From Didymella arachidicola (taxonomy: Eukaryota > Ascomycota > Dothideomycetes > Pleosporales > Didymellaceae): a stretch of DNA of 64,000 nucleotides. Location: the NCBI GenBank assembly GCA_016630955.3, contig CM049993.1, forward strand, positions 496,001 through 560,000, given 5' to 3'. Below, piece by piece: positions 10,392 to 20,308 of the stretch. How positions within the stretch are numbered: position 1 is the stretch's first letter; the number at the start of each line of letters is the position of its first letter. The position numbers and the translations under genes are program-made. Below the pieces are notes generated by a model, which was not told where the DNA came from, made no database searches, and saw nothing but the letters and a program-made list of their open reading frames with translations.

Positions 10392-11795
10392 CTACAACTC
10401 AATGTTCTCAGCAAACGGCTCCAGACGCTCCTTGAACTCCTCCACGCTGAGCGCCTCGCCCTGCCACATGACCTGCTCGCCGCCAGCGCTCTTGGGCGGG
10501 ATCAGCACATCCGACACCACCTGGATAACGGCATCGCTCGCAATCCCATCGTGCACAGTCACGCGCGAAAAGGCGTTGATGCGGATCTCGACAAACGGAC
10601 CGTAGCGGCCGACATCCACGGAGAGGTACTTGTCGTCCAGCACCGTCGGGAGGTCGTAGTGGAAGTTCCCCGGGCGGTCCGCGGCGCTCGCGTCATCGTG
10701 CTTCTTGCTCGCGTCGAAGAAGGCGTCGGTGTACAGCGTCTGGTTGACGACGATGTGGTACTCGAGCAGCGCCTTGAGGTACTTCTGGCCATAGGAGCTG
10801 AAGAGGAAGGCGTTGACCTTGGGGCCGAGTTTCTGAAACGCAAAGTTGGACGGCGCGAAGAAAGTGCCGCCGCTGTGCGGGTAATCGGTGTTGTTGATTT
10901 TCTCGAACAAACCCGTCTTGTGCAGGGCAAGCTCGAGCGTGCTGAACTCGCCGGGCAGCAGCTCGACGATCTTGGCTGTCTTGGGGGGAGGCACTAGGAT
11001 CGAGTCGACGCCGTGTACGACGCCGTTGGTGCCGAAGATGTTGACTGCGACGAGCTTGCTGTAGAAGTTGATGGTTGGGCCCTTGAGGGTGACGCGGACC
11101 GTCAAGCGCTGCTTGTGGCCGAGCTTCTCGGGCTCGAAGAGAGTCGGGATGGTGTAGCTGTGGAGCACACGGCCGGCAGGGTAGAAGTCGGGACTGACGT
11201 GGTACAAGAGAATGTCCTTCAAAACCTCCTTCGAGGGATGATGGCCGTGGTCGGGGATCTTCTCGAAGGCCTCATCTGTGGGGGCAAAGATGGTGTAGTT
11301 GGCCTTGGTGCTGTTCAGGGTCTCGACCAAGTCGTCATACTTGTTGATCAGCTTAGCAAGCTTCGTTGTGTACTTGCTCTCGTTGATGAGCTCGTAGACG
11401 GTCCTGTTGGGCTTGTCATCTCCGTCGTGGCCGTGGTGAGGAGGGCCGTGATGGGGAGGACCGTGATGAGGTGGCCCGTCGTGAGGAGGGTGGTATGGAG
11501 GATGGTCACCGCCACCGAAGTTGATGGTAGCATCATCAAATGATGAGCCTTCTAACCAAGACTCAACATTGGCGGTAGCATCATGAAATCGGCTGTATGC
11601 ATCCTGTGCACTCTTTTTGACCCTGTTGTAAGTGTCGTCAAGGATATCCTGTGCGTTGCTGAGCAGTTCCTTCCCGGACAGCTCCGCGTTCTCGATGTGC
11701 CTGTTAGATTTGGGCAACTTCTCAAAAATCTCAGCTTCGGTGATCACCAAGGCAGAAGCCAATGGGATAAATGGTACCACGCGAGAGAAACGCAT
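10392..11795 (-). CDS. Secreted fasciclin (FAS1) domain protein
   Basis: 467 aa, single exon, ATG at 11795. An N-terminal signal peptide (MRFSRVVPFIPLASALV) predicts entry into the secretory pathway. After a spacer with Asn and acidic residues there is a His/Pro-rich segment (repeated GPPHH units, about residues 98-125) that could bind metal. Two FAS1 domains follow. The first has TVYELINESKYTTKLAKLI, NYTIFAPTDEAFEKIPD and the H-box-like ILLYHV. The second has FSTLELALHKTGL, GGTFFAPSNFAFQKLG and LLEYHIV, ending with DVLIPP. FAS1 proteins act in adhesion at cell walls or in vacuoles. No C-terminal GPI-type hydrophobic tail is visible. Family assignment is secure; the biological role is not known. 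Confidence 0.9.
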   Translation of the reverse strand: MRFSRVVPFIPLASALVITEAEIFEKLPKSNRHIENAELSGKELLSNAQDILDDTYNRVKKSAQDAYSRFHDATANVESWLEGSSFDDATINFGGGDHPPYHPPHDGPPHHGPPHHGPPHHGHDGDDKPNRTVYELINESKYTTKLAKLINKYDDLVETLNSTKANYTIFAPTDEAFEKIPDHGHHPSKEVLKDILLYHVSPDFYPAGRVLHSYTIPTLFEPEKLGHKQRLTVRVTLKGPTINFYSKLVAVNIFGTNGVVHGVDSILVPPPKTAKIVELLPGEFSTLELALHKTGLFEKINNTDYPHSGGTFFAPSNFAFQKLGPKVNAFLFSSYGQKYLKALLEYHIVVNQTLYTDAFFDASKKHDDASAADRPGNFHYDLPTVLDDKYLSVDVGRYGPFVEIRINAFSRVTVHDGIASDAVIQVVSDVLIPPKSAGGEQVMWQGEALSVEEFKERLEPFAENIEL

Positions 11796-12411
11796 GATGT
11801 CGGTTACTGGAAAGACGATGGGGAACGTAGAGTAAGGTGCAGGTTCAGCGATTTAAGGGCAGGACAGGTCGATTACACCACCTCGCGTGGCAATGGCGGA
11901 GTTTCGGAAGCGCAACAAGGACCGATGATGACAGCGGGGCGGACGAATCAGATCAGGTCAGAGCGAAGTTATTGATACTTGAGCCAGCAAAAAGCCTAGC
12001 AATTGGAGGATTCAGATCAAATGAAGCACGAGCTATACCCTATTATCACCATCTGGTTCGTGGAACCTTGCTCTCCAAGACCGAAGCTGCGTATACCTCA
12101 ACAGCCAGGCAGCCATCTGCGACGCGTACGCGGACGCGGGGGAGCTGTCCAGCTGTCTACGACGACTGATGACGCAATGCCGGCTTTCATTGCCATGTCA
12201 GCCTCGGCGCGGGGCCTATGTAACAAACATGAGACTGCAAGACAGGGTTGGTTGTAACGGAGAAGCTTTGAAGAGATTCAACATAAAGGTGTGAAGTGAA
12301 TAAAATCACCAGGGAAGGATCGAAAGATACTGATATTTCGGGCGGCTGATATGCGTTATCACGTGATAGAAGCCTGGAGCTGGACTGGTGGCCTCAGGCA
12401 TCCAGGCTTAC

Positions 12412-12810
12412 TCACTTCCGCGTGAGCCTTTTGCAGCTCATGCAGACTGCGTCATGCGTCCCCATTGCCTTGCGAGACGAAGCCAGGTGGTCTGCGGATG
12501 AGTCTGGAAGCAGCGTCATTGTTGCGCTATTTCCTTCAGAATCGCGATGTTGTGGGCCGCGGAAACAACGTGCTCTTCCACCCGTAGCTGCCATTGGGCA
12601 CTCAATGCTCGTACCTTGCTGGTTTCCTGTTCGACCTTTACAAATTGTCTCCCCATTCGTTCTATGAGTGTGGAGAGCGCTCCGCAGCCCCATTTGAAGT
12701 GAAACAAGCTTTTCCAAGCCTTGGTCAAGCTTTCCTACATAGCTGGGTGCATCTTTGGTAATGATGCGGAGGGCTCGGAGCAGATGCAGCGTGTACGAAC
12801 GCCGTTTCAT
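12412..12810 (-). pseudogene. Possible relic or hypothetical coiled-coil ORF
   Basis: A 132-codon ATG-to-stop frame on the minus strand. The first part (about residues 1-47) reads as amphipathic helix (TLHLLRALRIITKDAPSYVG, KLDQGLEKLVSLQMG). After that the helix-like sequence continues better in the neighbouring frame (LIERMGRQFVKVEQETSKV, AHNIAILKEIAQQ, ending near 12516), while the annotated frame becomes compositionally random. This suggests a one-base frameshift near 12660 in an old coiled-coil gene. No family is recognised. It could equally be non-coding. Confidence 0.25.
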
Positions 12811-12841
12811 TGATGCGCTATGTCGTCATGGCGAATTGTTG

Positions 12842-12847
12842 TATATA
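12842..12847 (+). promoter_or_regulatory. TATA-like box of the glutamate decarboxylase gene
   Basis: TATATA 85 bp upstream of the predicted start codon, at a distance suitable for a fungal core promoter. Based on sequence only. Confidence 0.4.
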
Positions 12848-12931
12848 CGCAGTAACGGGTAGCGTTGAACTTCCATAGTCACGATCCTCCTCCTACACCG
12901 ACTAGCATCACCACTTTGAACTCAAATCGCA

Positions 12932-14767
12932 ATGCCTCTCGCACGACACGTCGATCCCGATGAGGTACGCCAAGCGATCAAGATGCGAACCCCGAACAGT
13001 GGCTAACACTTCACAGCTCATTGAGACCCTGAGGGATCATCCTCTCCATAAGGCTGGTGCTCACAAACGAGGTGTTAGCCATACTACTCCATACTCGTCG
13101 AGATATGCTGCGAGTGTTGAACTGTCCAAGTACAAGATTCCTCAGGATGGCGCACCAGCAGACACTGTCCACCAGCTGCTCAAGGATGAGCTTGACCTGG
13201 ACGGCCGTCCCAGCCTGAACTTGGCTTCCTTTGTTGGAACATACATGGAGCGCGAAGCCGAGGCTCTCATGATTGAGAACATCTCGAAGAACATGTCAGA
13301 TGCTGACGAGTACCCTGCAATGATGGACATGCACGCACGCTGTATCTCTATCATTGCTCACCTCTGGGGCGTTCAGAAAGGTGAGAAGGCTATCGGTTCT
13401 GCCACAACTGGCTCCAGTGAGGCAATCCACCTTGGTGGACTTGCCATGAAGAGGCGCTGGCAGGAGAAGCGAACAGCTGCTGGCAAGGACACGTCCAAAC
13501 CTAACATTATCATGGGTGCCAACGCTCAGGTCGCGCTCGAGAAGTTTGCTCGCTACTTCGAGGTCGAGGCCAGGATCTTGCCCGTGTCAGAGAACTCGTC
13601 CTACCGCTTGGACCCTGAGTTGGTCAAGAAGAACATCGACGAGAACACCATCGGTGTCTTTGTGATTCTTGGTAGCACATATACAGGCCACTACGAGCCT
13701 GTAGAGGAGATCCATAACATCCTAGATGCTTACGAAAAGGAGACCGGCAACGACATCCCCATTCATGTGGATGCTGCGTCCGGAGGTTTCATCGCACCCT
13801 TCACTAATGCTCAAGCCGGCCAGAAGTGGAACTTCGAGCTGCCTCGCGTGAAGTCAATCAACACCAGTGGTCACAAGTTTGGTCTTGTCTACGCAGGCGT
13901 TGGCTGGATCATTTGGAGAGACGAGAGCTATTTGCCAAAGCATCTGGTATTCGAGCTGCATTACCTTGGTGGTACAGAGGAGTCGTACACACTCAACTTC
14001 TCCCGGCCTGGCGCACAGATCATTGCACAGTATTGTAGGCCGCATGGTTCTCTCGTACGACAGCAGTACTAATGAGAACAGACAACCTGATCCACTTGGG
14101 GTTCAATGGATTCCGCAGTGTCATGGAGAATACGCTTGCCAATGCGCGCTTGCTGAGCAGGGCGTTGGAGCACACCGGCTGGTTCCGCTGTGTTAGCGAT
14201 ATCCACCGTAAGAAGGGTGATTTGAAATTCGAGAAGGGCAAGAAGCAGTACGACGAGGGCGAAAACAGCGCAGCCTACAACGCAGGTCTCCCTGTAGTTG
14301 CCTTCACGCTTACAGACGATTTCAAGAAGCAGTACCCCCACGTAAAGCAGGAGTCCGTCAGCAACCTGCTGCGCGCTAAGCAATACATCATCCCGAGTGA
14401 GTGTAACTTTAACGGCGTGGCGCTCTGTGGCTGACTTGCACAGATTACCCTCTTCCCCCGAGCGAAGAGAAGACTGAGATTCTGCGGGTCGTCGTACGCG
14501 AAAGCTTGTCACTTGATATGATTGACCGATTAATCACGGATATCATTCAGGTGATGGAGCAGCTGCAGGTAAGCCACGTACAGCCCTCGAACATCCGCGA
14601 AGCGTCGACTAACACGCCGACAGTCCACAGATGCTACCGATCTTGCAGCCTGGCAACCAACAAACCCCAGTGCGGAGAAGACACATGCGTCGCTTGGTCA
14701 CCCGGCTCACAACAGGCACAAGGCGAAGAGGCCTATGCACGAGGGCGTGCACCGATCTGTGTGTTAG
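12932..14767 (+). CDS. GAD1: Glutamate decarboxylase
   Basis: PLP-dependent cytosolic enzyme converting glutamate to GABA and CO2, entry to the GABA shunt and linked to stress and conidiation in fungi. Five exons: 12932-12964, 13017-14034, 14082-14396, 14444-14568 and 14624-14767; 544 aa. Introns of 47-55 nt have GTACGC, GTAGGC, GTGAGT and GTAAGC donors and preserve the frame. The start MPLARHVDPDE is an 11-codon first exon. Visible motifs are NLASFVGTYMEREAE, the substrate/PLP region IGSATTGSSEAIHLGG, HVDAASGGF with the PLP-interacting Asp, and the Schiff-base lysine in SINTSGHKFG (about K298). The C-terminal exon (ATDLAAWQPTNPSAEKTHAS...) is Lys/His-rich and could correspond to a regulatory tail, but a calmodulin site is not evident. 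Secure. Confidence 0.95.
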
Positions 14768-15730
14768 ACTGCTGTACCACAGTAATCTAGCCGCCTCATG
14801 CAAGTGATCGAGGAGGGACGGAACCAGTGTAATCCGTAATGGGAAGTTCGTGCCCGCAAATACATGGTCTTGTGACTCGTGATTGTAATTGTGGCTTGTG
14901 AGTGTAACACTCACCTCGAACAGCGAGATAATGATGAATTTATTCCCCTGATGTCTGGCCACACAGCACTCGTCATTCATACCCACAAGGAAAGCAGTAC
15001 TAACGGCAGATCTGGGACAAATCTGACGGAACGTGCGAGCCGGCATCCCCTAGATGTAGGCGACCGGATGAGCCAAATAGATAGCCGCGTGTGGTGTTCC
15101 TGCATGGGTGCGTTGCACGCGATCTGTTCCAACAATCAAAGAATCGCAAGATCAAACATCGTGCCGAGATCTGCTGCAATACGTGCGTGTCATTGGCTGT
15201 GTTGAGCGGCTTGGCAGTGCGAGATCCAGATCCCATTAGCTGCTGTGCTCCTTCGGGCAAGGCGCATCGGTTCATCAGACAAGTTCCTCGCGATCCCAAG
15301 CACATCTTCATGACAGCTCGACCATCGCCATAAGAAAGTCGTGAGAAACTCTCACCATCGCTCGGCCCGTCCCAAACTCGCTCTTGAGTGCGTCCCTGCA
15401 GTGGTTGCTGGCCAATGGTACGCACGTGTCTCGACAGGGCCCACGTCATAATCCCGGCATCACCAGCCTTGAAACGCATTCGCGGATCTCCTCAGTCCCA
15501 CACATCTGCGCTCCTTCGGGCTGAGGCGTCTCGATGTAGCTGACAGATGACATATTAGGGTTCTTCTAGTGTCAATGACCTTGTGCCGTAGAAATTTCGG
15601 TGGAACACAGGTCGGCTCTCACCGTTCTGTTATGACGCGTGGCGGGTTGTGAGTTCCCCGTAGGCACTCTTTTGCCTGTGGCCACCACTATGAACGATCA
15701 CGATCTCGATTGCCAGGAGTCGATTCGTCA
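14768..15730. other. Intergenic region
   Basis: 963 bp between glutamate decarboxylase and the cryptochrome gene. Only short non-matching frames on both strands. It must contain the cryptochrome promoter; no clear light-response or TATA element was identified. Confidence 0.5.
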
Positions 15731-17922
15731 ATGAATCGCCTCTCATTGATGTTACGACGCAGCAGCTCCTGGCCGCTGTGCAACATCTGCAACTTCTCTC
15801 TCTGCTCCTCGTGTTCCCGTCGGTCTTTTCACGTATCCAGTGACGATCTAACCATGCCTAACGAAAAGCCGCGGATACTGCTTTACGTCCTGCGCCGCGA
15901 CGTGCGCCTCTCAGACAACCCTATCTTCACAGCCGCAGCACGACATGTCACAAGGCAAATCGACTCGACGTCATCGTCCAAGGAAGACTTGCGTACAAGA
16001 GACGATTCGCTGACTTCAGAGCACCGCGCGTCTTCCTTTACCCACCTGCTGCCCGTTTACGTATTCCCTGCACAACAAATCGAATCATCTGGGTTCCTCG
16101 CCTCGCCAAACGACAAATCACCCTATCCAGAAGCTCGCAGCACGTTTGCAAAGATATGGCGCACAGGACCTCACCGCGCAAAGTTCATCGCGCAAGGTGC
16201 ATGGGATTTGAAACAGTCGCTCGAGGGACTGGGTTGCGGTTCTGGGCTACTGCTCAGGGTTGGCATGATCGGCGATGTCGTCAAGGACATTCTCGAGTTT
16301 TACCAGAAAGATGGCGGCGCGAAAGGTGAGATTTCTGGAGTTTGGATGACAGCAAACGAATCGCCTGAAGAGAAGGAAGAAGAGGCTTCCGTCAGGGGGC
16401 ACGCAAAACAACATGGTGTCGACTTTAAGCTGTGGGATGACGAGAAGTATTACATCGACAAGTATGTTTTACCCATGAGAGCTTTTTGAAGCTGAGTCTA
16501 ACACGTCATAGCCGCGACTTGCCTTTTGACAATATCTCTCAACTCCCTAACATCTACACATCGTTTCGAAAATTGGTTGAACCGCTACGAAACCAGCCCC
16601 GCGATGTCATGCCAGCGCCAACACAACTACCGCCGCTCCCAGCCGACATCCCGCCTCAAGCATTACCATTCAAAATACCCGACGATTTCGACAACCTGTG
16701 GAAAGCTCTGCGAGCACCATTCGATAAAGATCCTGCATTTGGTCTTGCAAATCCCCCTCAATGGCCTGGCGGTAACGTAGAATCCGCGCATCCCTTCTCA
16801 GGCGGTGAGACCCAAGGACAAGAGCGCATATCTCATCTGATTACGAGCGGAGCCATGAGCTCGTACAAGGACACTAGGAATGGCATGCTTGGCCGCGATT
16901 TCAGTACAAAGCTCTCAGCATACCTCGCACAGGGGCATTGTACCGCCCGGCAAATCCACTGGGCGATGTTTGATTTTGAAGAAGGGCACGGGCAAGGCAA
17001 AGGTGTGCACGGATATGGAAAGGGCGAGAACAAAGGTACAGCAGCTGTGAGATTTGAGCTGCTGTGGCGTGACTATTTCCACCTGTGCATGCGCAAGTTC
17101 GGTCCCAAGATGTTTCACCTCTATGGCATACGCCCGCAGGAAAGCAGAAATAACACGACTCCACCACCACCAAAGAATTGGAGGCGAATCGACAAGCAAA
17201 CGCCGGGCAACGACCCCGCGCGCACATTGGAGACATTCTGTCGCTTTCGTTCCGGGCGGACCGGCGTCGGTCTTATTGATGCATCGAATCGCGAACTCTT
17301 CCTCACAGGCTATACCTCGAATCGAGCCAGGCAAAACGTTGCGTCATTCCTCGCATCACATCTTGAAATCGACTGGCGCATCGGCGCAGAGTGGTACGAA
17401 TGCATGCTCATCGATTATGACGTACCGAGCAATTGGGGCAATTGGCAGTACGTGTCCGGGGTTGGCAATGATCCTAGACAAGGAAGGGTCTTCAATCCTG
17501 TAAAACAGGCACTGGACTATGACCCTCAGGGTGACTACATCAAAGCATGGGTCCCTGAGTTGCGCGACGTCAAGCTCACAAAACAAGTGGGACCGCAGGG
17601 CAAAGAAGAGATCGACAAACAGCGACTTATGGGATTGTATCAGGCCAACAAGCTCGCAGAGTGGGAGAAGGAAAGCCTGGGTCTGAAAGGCATTGACTGG
17701 GTCGAGAGGCCGCTGGTCACCATCAACTTCTCGGTCGGGCGTGGACGCGGCGGCCCTGGACGCGGCGGCACTCGACCCGGTCGCGGCGGTGGCGGCGGAG
17801 GCGGGCCATGCAGAGGAGGATATCGCGGAGGTCAACATCAACAGCAGCGCGAGTACAGGAGACGTGCTAGTGAGGACAAAAAGCACATGGCTAACGGCCC
17901 CACCATCGTTAGCAGTCAATGA
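15731..17922 (+). CDS. DASH-type cryptochrome / photolyase
   Basis: FAD-binding blue-light protein of the cryptochrome/photolyase family, DASH clade. Two exons, 15731-16461 and 16512-17922, joined across a 50-nt intron with GTATGT donor; 713 aa. The core begins EKPRILLYVLRRDVRLSDNP, the antenna/Rossmann half. The FAD-binding half contains SSYKDTRNGMLGRDFSTKLS, LLWRDYFHLCMRKFG, NRARQNVASFLASHL, and GAEWYECMLIDYDVPSNWGN with WQYVSGVGNDPR, all typical of cry-DASH. The start chosen is the first in-frame ATG; about 40 residues precede the core and are rich in Arg, Ser and Cys without acidic residues, resembling a mitochondrial presequence. The alternative start is ATG 15854. The tail is Gly/Arg-rich with RGG repeats (GRGRGGPGRGGTRPGRGG), a nucleic-acid-binding-like extension. 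Converges with the DJ-1 gene. Confidence 0.93.
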
Positions 17923-18157
17923 GTTTGGGTCTGAGTGAAGTAGGTGGTTCCAGTGCTTTGGTGTTGGTACTTTGGCGCGTCTTAGGAGGGATATGATGGA
18001 GAGCAAATCAGCATCGTTCAATGCCTGAAATTCAAATACTTTCATGCCGTTGTCCAAATGTTTGGCGATCAATAGTCCCCGTTAGCCTCAATGTATATAT
18101 CCAACATTTCCCAACTCAATTCTACAAGCGCCCCCACCTGGCTCGACACTCGCATGC

Positions 18158-19131
18158 TCACACCGCGCCCGGCACATCCCACACCTTCGCGAAAGGATCC
18201 CTGTGCGAATCAGTCCACCTCTCATACTCCATACTGTTTGCCAGATAATCCGCAACCTCCTCGCCATAGATCTTCCCCACCCACGCCATCGTCACATCAA
18301 TGCCTGCAGATATGCCGCTCGAGGTGAAAATGTTCCCGTCCTCCACCCAACGGGCGCTCGGGACCCATGTCACATTGGGGCCTGTCGAGGTCGCCCAGGC
18401 CCAGGCGCGCTTGTTGGTTGTAGCTTTCTTGCCATCTAGGACACCGGCGCGCGCGAGGATCGTCGCGCCTGTGCAGATGGAGATTATGTATTTCAGCTGG
18501 AGAGGTTAGTGTTCAAGACGTTGGCAACTGAAGGTAGCAGACGTACCGAGGGATATATCTCTTTCACGAATGCGATCTCCTCCGTCATGCTCTGCCTTGT
18601 GCCGCCGCCACCGGGTACGAGGAGGACCTCGATGTCCTTCGTTGGCAGCGTGTGGTTCATTTGTGGGGTGTGCGGTGCTGCAGGCTCGTGACCTTCGTGG
18701 CGGCGTGCGTACCCGTTGCCCCAACCGTCGTTGCCATCTTTATCATAGGTCTGAGTAAACAGTTGACCATGCCCTTCACTTGGTTTGGCATGGCAATTCT
18801 TCTTCTTGCCGAGAATGTTGGCAAAAGTGTTGGTCGGGAGAACGTCTTCGCCAAAGTTGCCTTTTCCGTGCATGCCTTTGATTGTGGTGCCCACGGGGTC
18901 CATGGTCTTGCTGAGCATAGAGAGAGTCATGGTTGTCTGGTTGCTGTAAAGCATAGAAAGGGTGTTGAGGACGTCGAGCGGACCGAAGACGTCAAGGGCT
19001 TGGAAGTGTGGTAGCAAGAGCATGGCAAAGTGAGTTGGAAGCTCAGTTGTGTTTGTGAATACTGGTTGTTGTGGTGCTGCGAATGCTGAGGGCAGGACCG
19101 AAATGATCGACATCATGGCGGAGACACGCAT
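18158..19131 (-). CDS. Secreted DJ-1/PfpI family protein
   Basis: Member of the class I glutamine amidotransferase-like DJ-1/PfpI superfamily. Two exons on the minus strand, 18547-19131 and 18158-18496, with a 50-nt intron (GTACGT donor, CAG acceptor); 307 aa. The start at 19131 gives a clear signal peptide (MRVSAMMSIISVLPSAFAAP); the frame is open 16 codons further upstream but with a less good signal. Domain features are FQALDVFGPLDVLNTLS near the N-terminus, LLVPGGGGTR, and the nucleophile elbow ISICTGA whose Cys is the catalytic residue in active relatives. GISAGIDVTMAWV follows in the second exon. Between the first strand region and LLVPGGGG there is an unusual polar, Gly/His-rich insertion of about 80 residues. 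Closest to the isonitrile-hydratase-like branch; substrate unknown. Confidence 0.88.
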
Positions 19132-20226
19132 CTTGGACCGGCGAAAAGGTTGCCTGGGTTTCGCGGTGTAGAGTGACAAGTGTCCGAAAGGTGACTATGA
19201 TGAAGAACGGGCAATGAAGGAAGCGAAGTAAGAGAGGATGAAGGATGGCGGAGGAATGTACAAGTGAACAGGGCTGATTCTCCAATGACTTAGTGCTACG
19301 GATGCTTCTTATACGACTCATACAGCCATGTTGGCAACGGTCTCCGGGAACAGGATCCGTCTCCACTTTGCAACTTGACATTTGCCAGGCGTTCAATCTA
19401 TGTGGATATTTGAGTACATACGCGAGCGTGTGGCGTAGGATCTCAAGCCCGGTGCGCAAATTGACAGCCTTGAAACAAACTCACCTGTACAAAGCCATTG
19501 TTTCTGCATCCGGCTAGAGCATGTCGCGTTCTACCGGCTTGGGAGCCTGTCATTGAAGATCTTTGACGATCCAAATGTTTCGTTCACGCTCAGTGTCCTC
19601 CAATCGTGTACACAAGAAATATGCTGTCTGCCTGAATATGTGAGAGCAAGTTGTCAGCTGAATAGATGAACTTGAGCTTTCTGAGTCGCTTGCCATATTG
19701 GCCAAGACCGAAGCCGTCACCAAGACTTCCGCTGACATGGATGTGACAATGTTAGTGGCCGATGGGATGCAGGTGGTCTTTCTAGGTATGCCGGGCGCTT
19801 GCTTGCACCGAGAGAGTTGGGTGCCGAGTTTGTTCACCGATAGACGCCGAGTTTGAAGGTACTTGCTCCCTGAAATGAGCGGCTCCGCTGTATCATCAAC
19901 ATGAGCAGACTGTCATGTTGCTTTTCTCTTTCAAATCTCGTCGCTAGATTGATCGCATCATGTCTGCTTGGGAGGAAAAATGCTGTATGTCCAGATTCCG
20001 AACCGTCAGGTATCTGGTATTGATGTTCGGCAACACCCCCTGAATACCCGGCTAACTAGGGCAGCGCCGCAGACATGCAGCACTCCCGGCGCTTCACGCT
20101 GTTGGTACGTCTTGAAGTATTTCTCCTAGGAATGTTTCCCAGCACCCACGAGGTAGGTGCGGGATTCTAGCTGGACTTGGCTTGCTGCGCAGAGTATATG
20201 TACCGATTGAGCCTGGGCTCGGGATA
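19132..20226. other. Intergenic region ahead of element 1
   Basis: 1.1 kb from the DJ-1 start codon to the left end of element 1. Only short frames; no family match. Holds the DJ-1 promoter. The last two bases (TA, 20225-20226) are the target-site duplication of element 1. Confidence 0.5.
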
Positions 20227-20296
20227 ACGTTAAGGATCAGCAAGCTGGCTAGATCAGCAAGCTGGCCACCCCACCAAACCTGTCCCGACTCTCTAC
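20227..20296 (+). repeat. Left TIR of element 1
   Basis: 70 bp, inverted copy at 22003-22072, differing at two positions. Internal direct repeat of 17 bp period starts at the ninth base. Confidence 0.92.
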
Positions 20297-20308
20297 ACAA
20301 CTACCATA

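Larger units (their letters stand above)
11796..12931. other. Intergenic region with GAD promoter
   Basis: 1.1 kb between two divergently transcribed genes (fasciclin minus, glutamate decarboxylase plus). It contains the doubtful minus-strand frame 12412-12810 and a TATA-like box near 12842, both listed separately. No other feature recognised. Confidence 0.45.
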
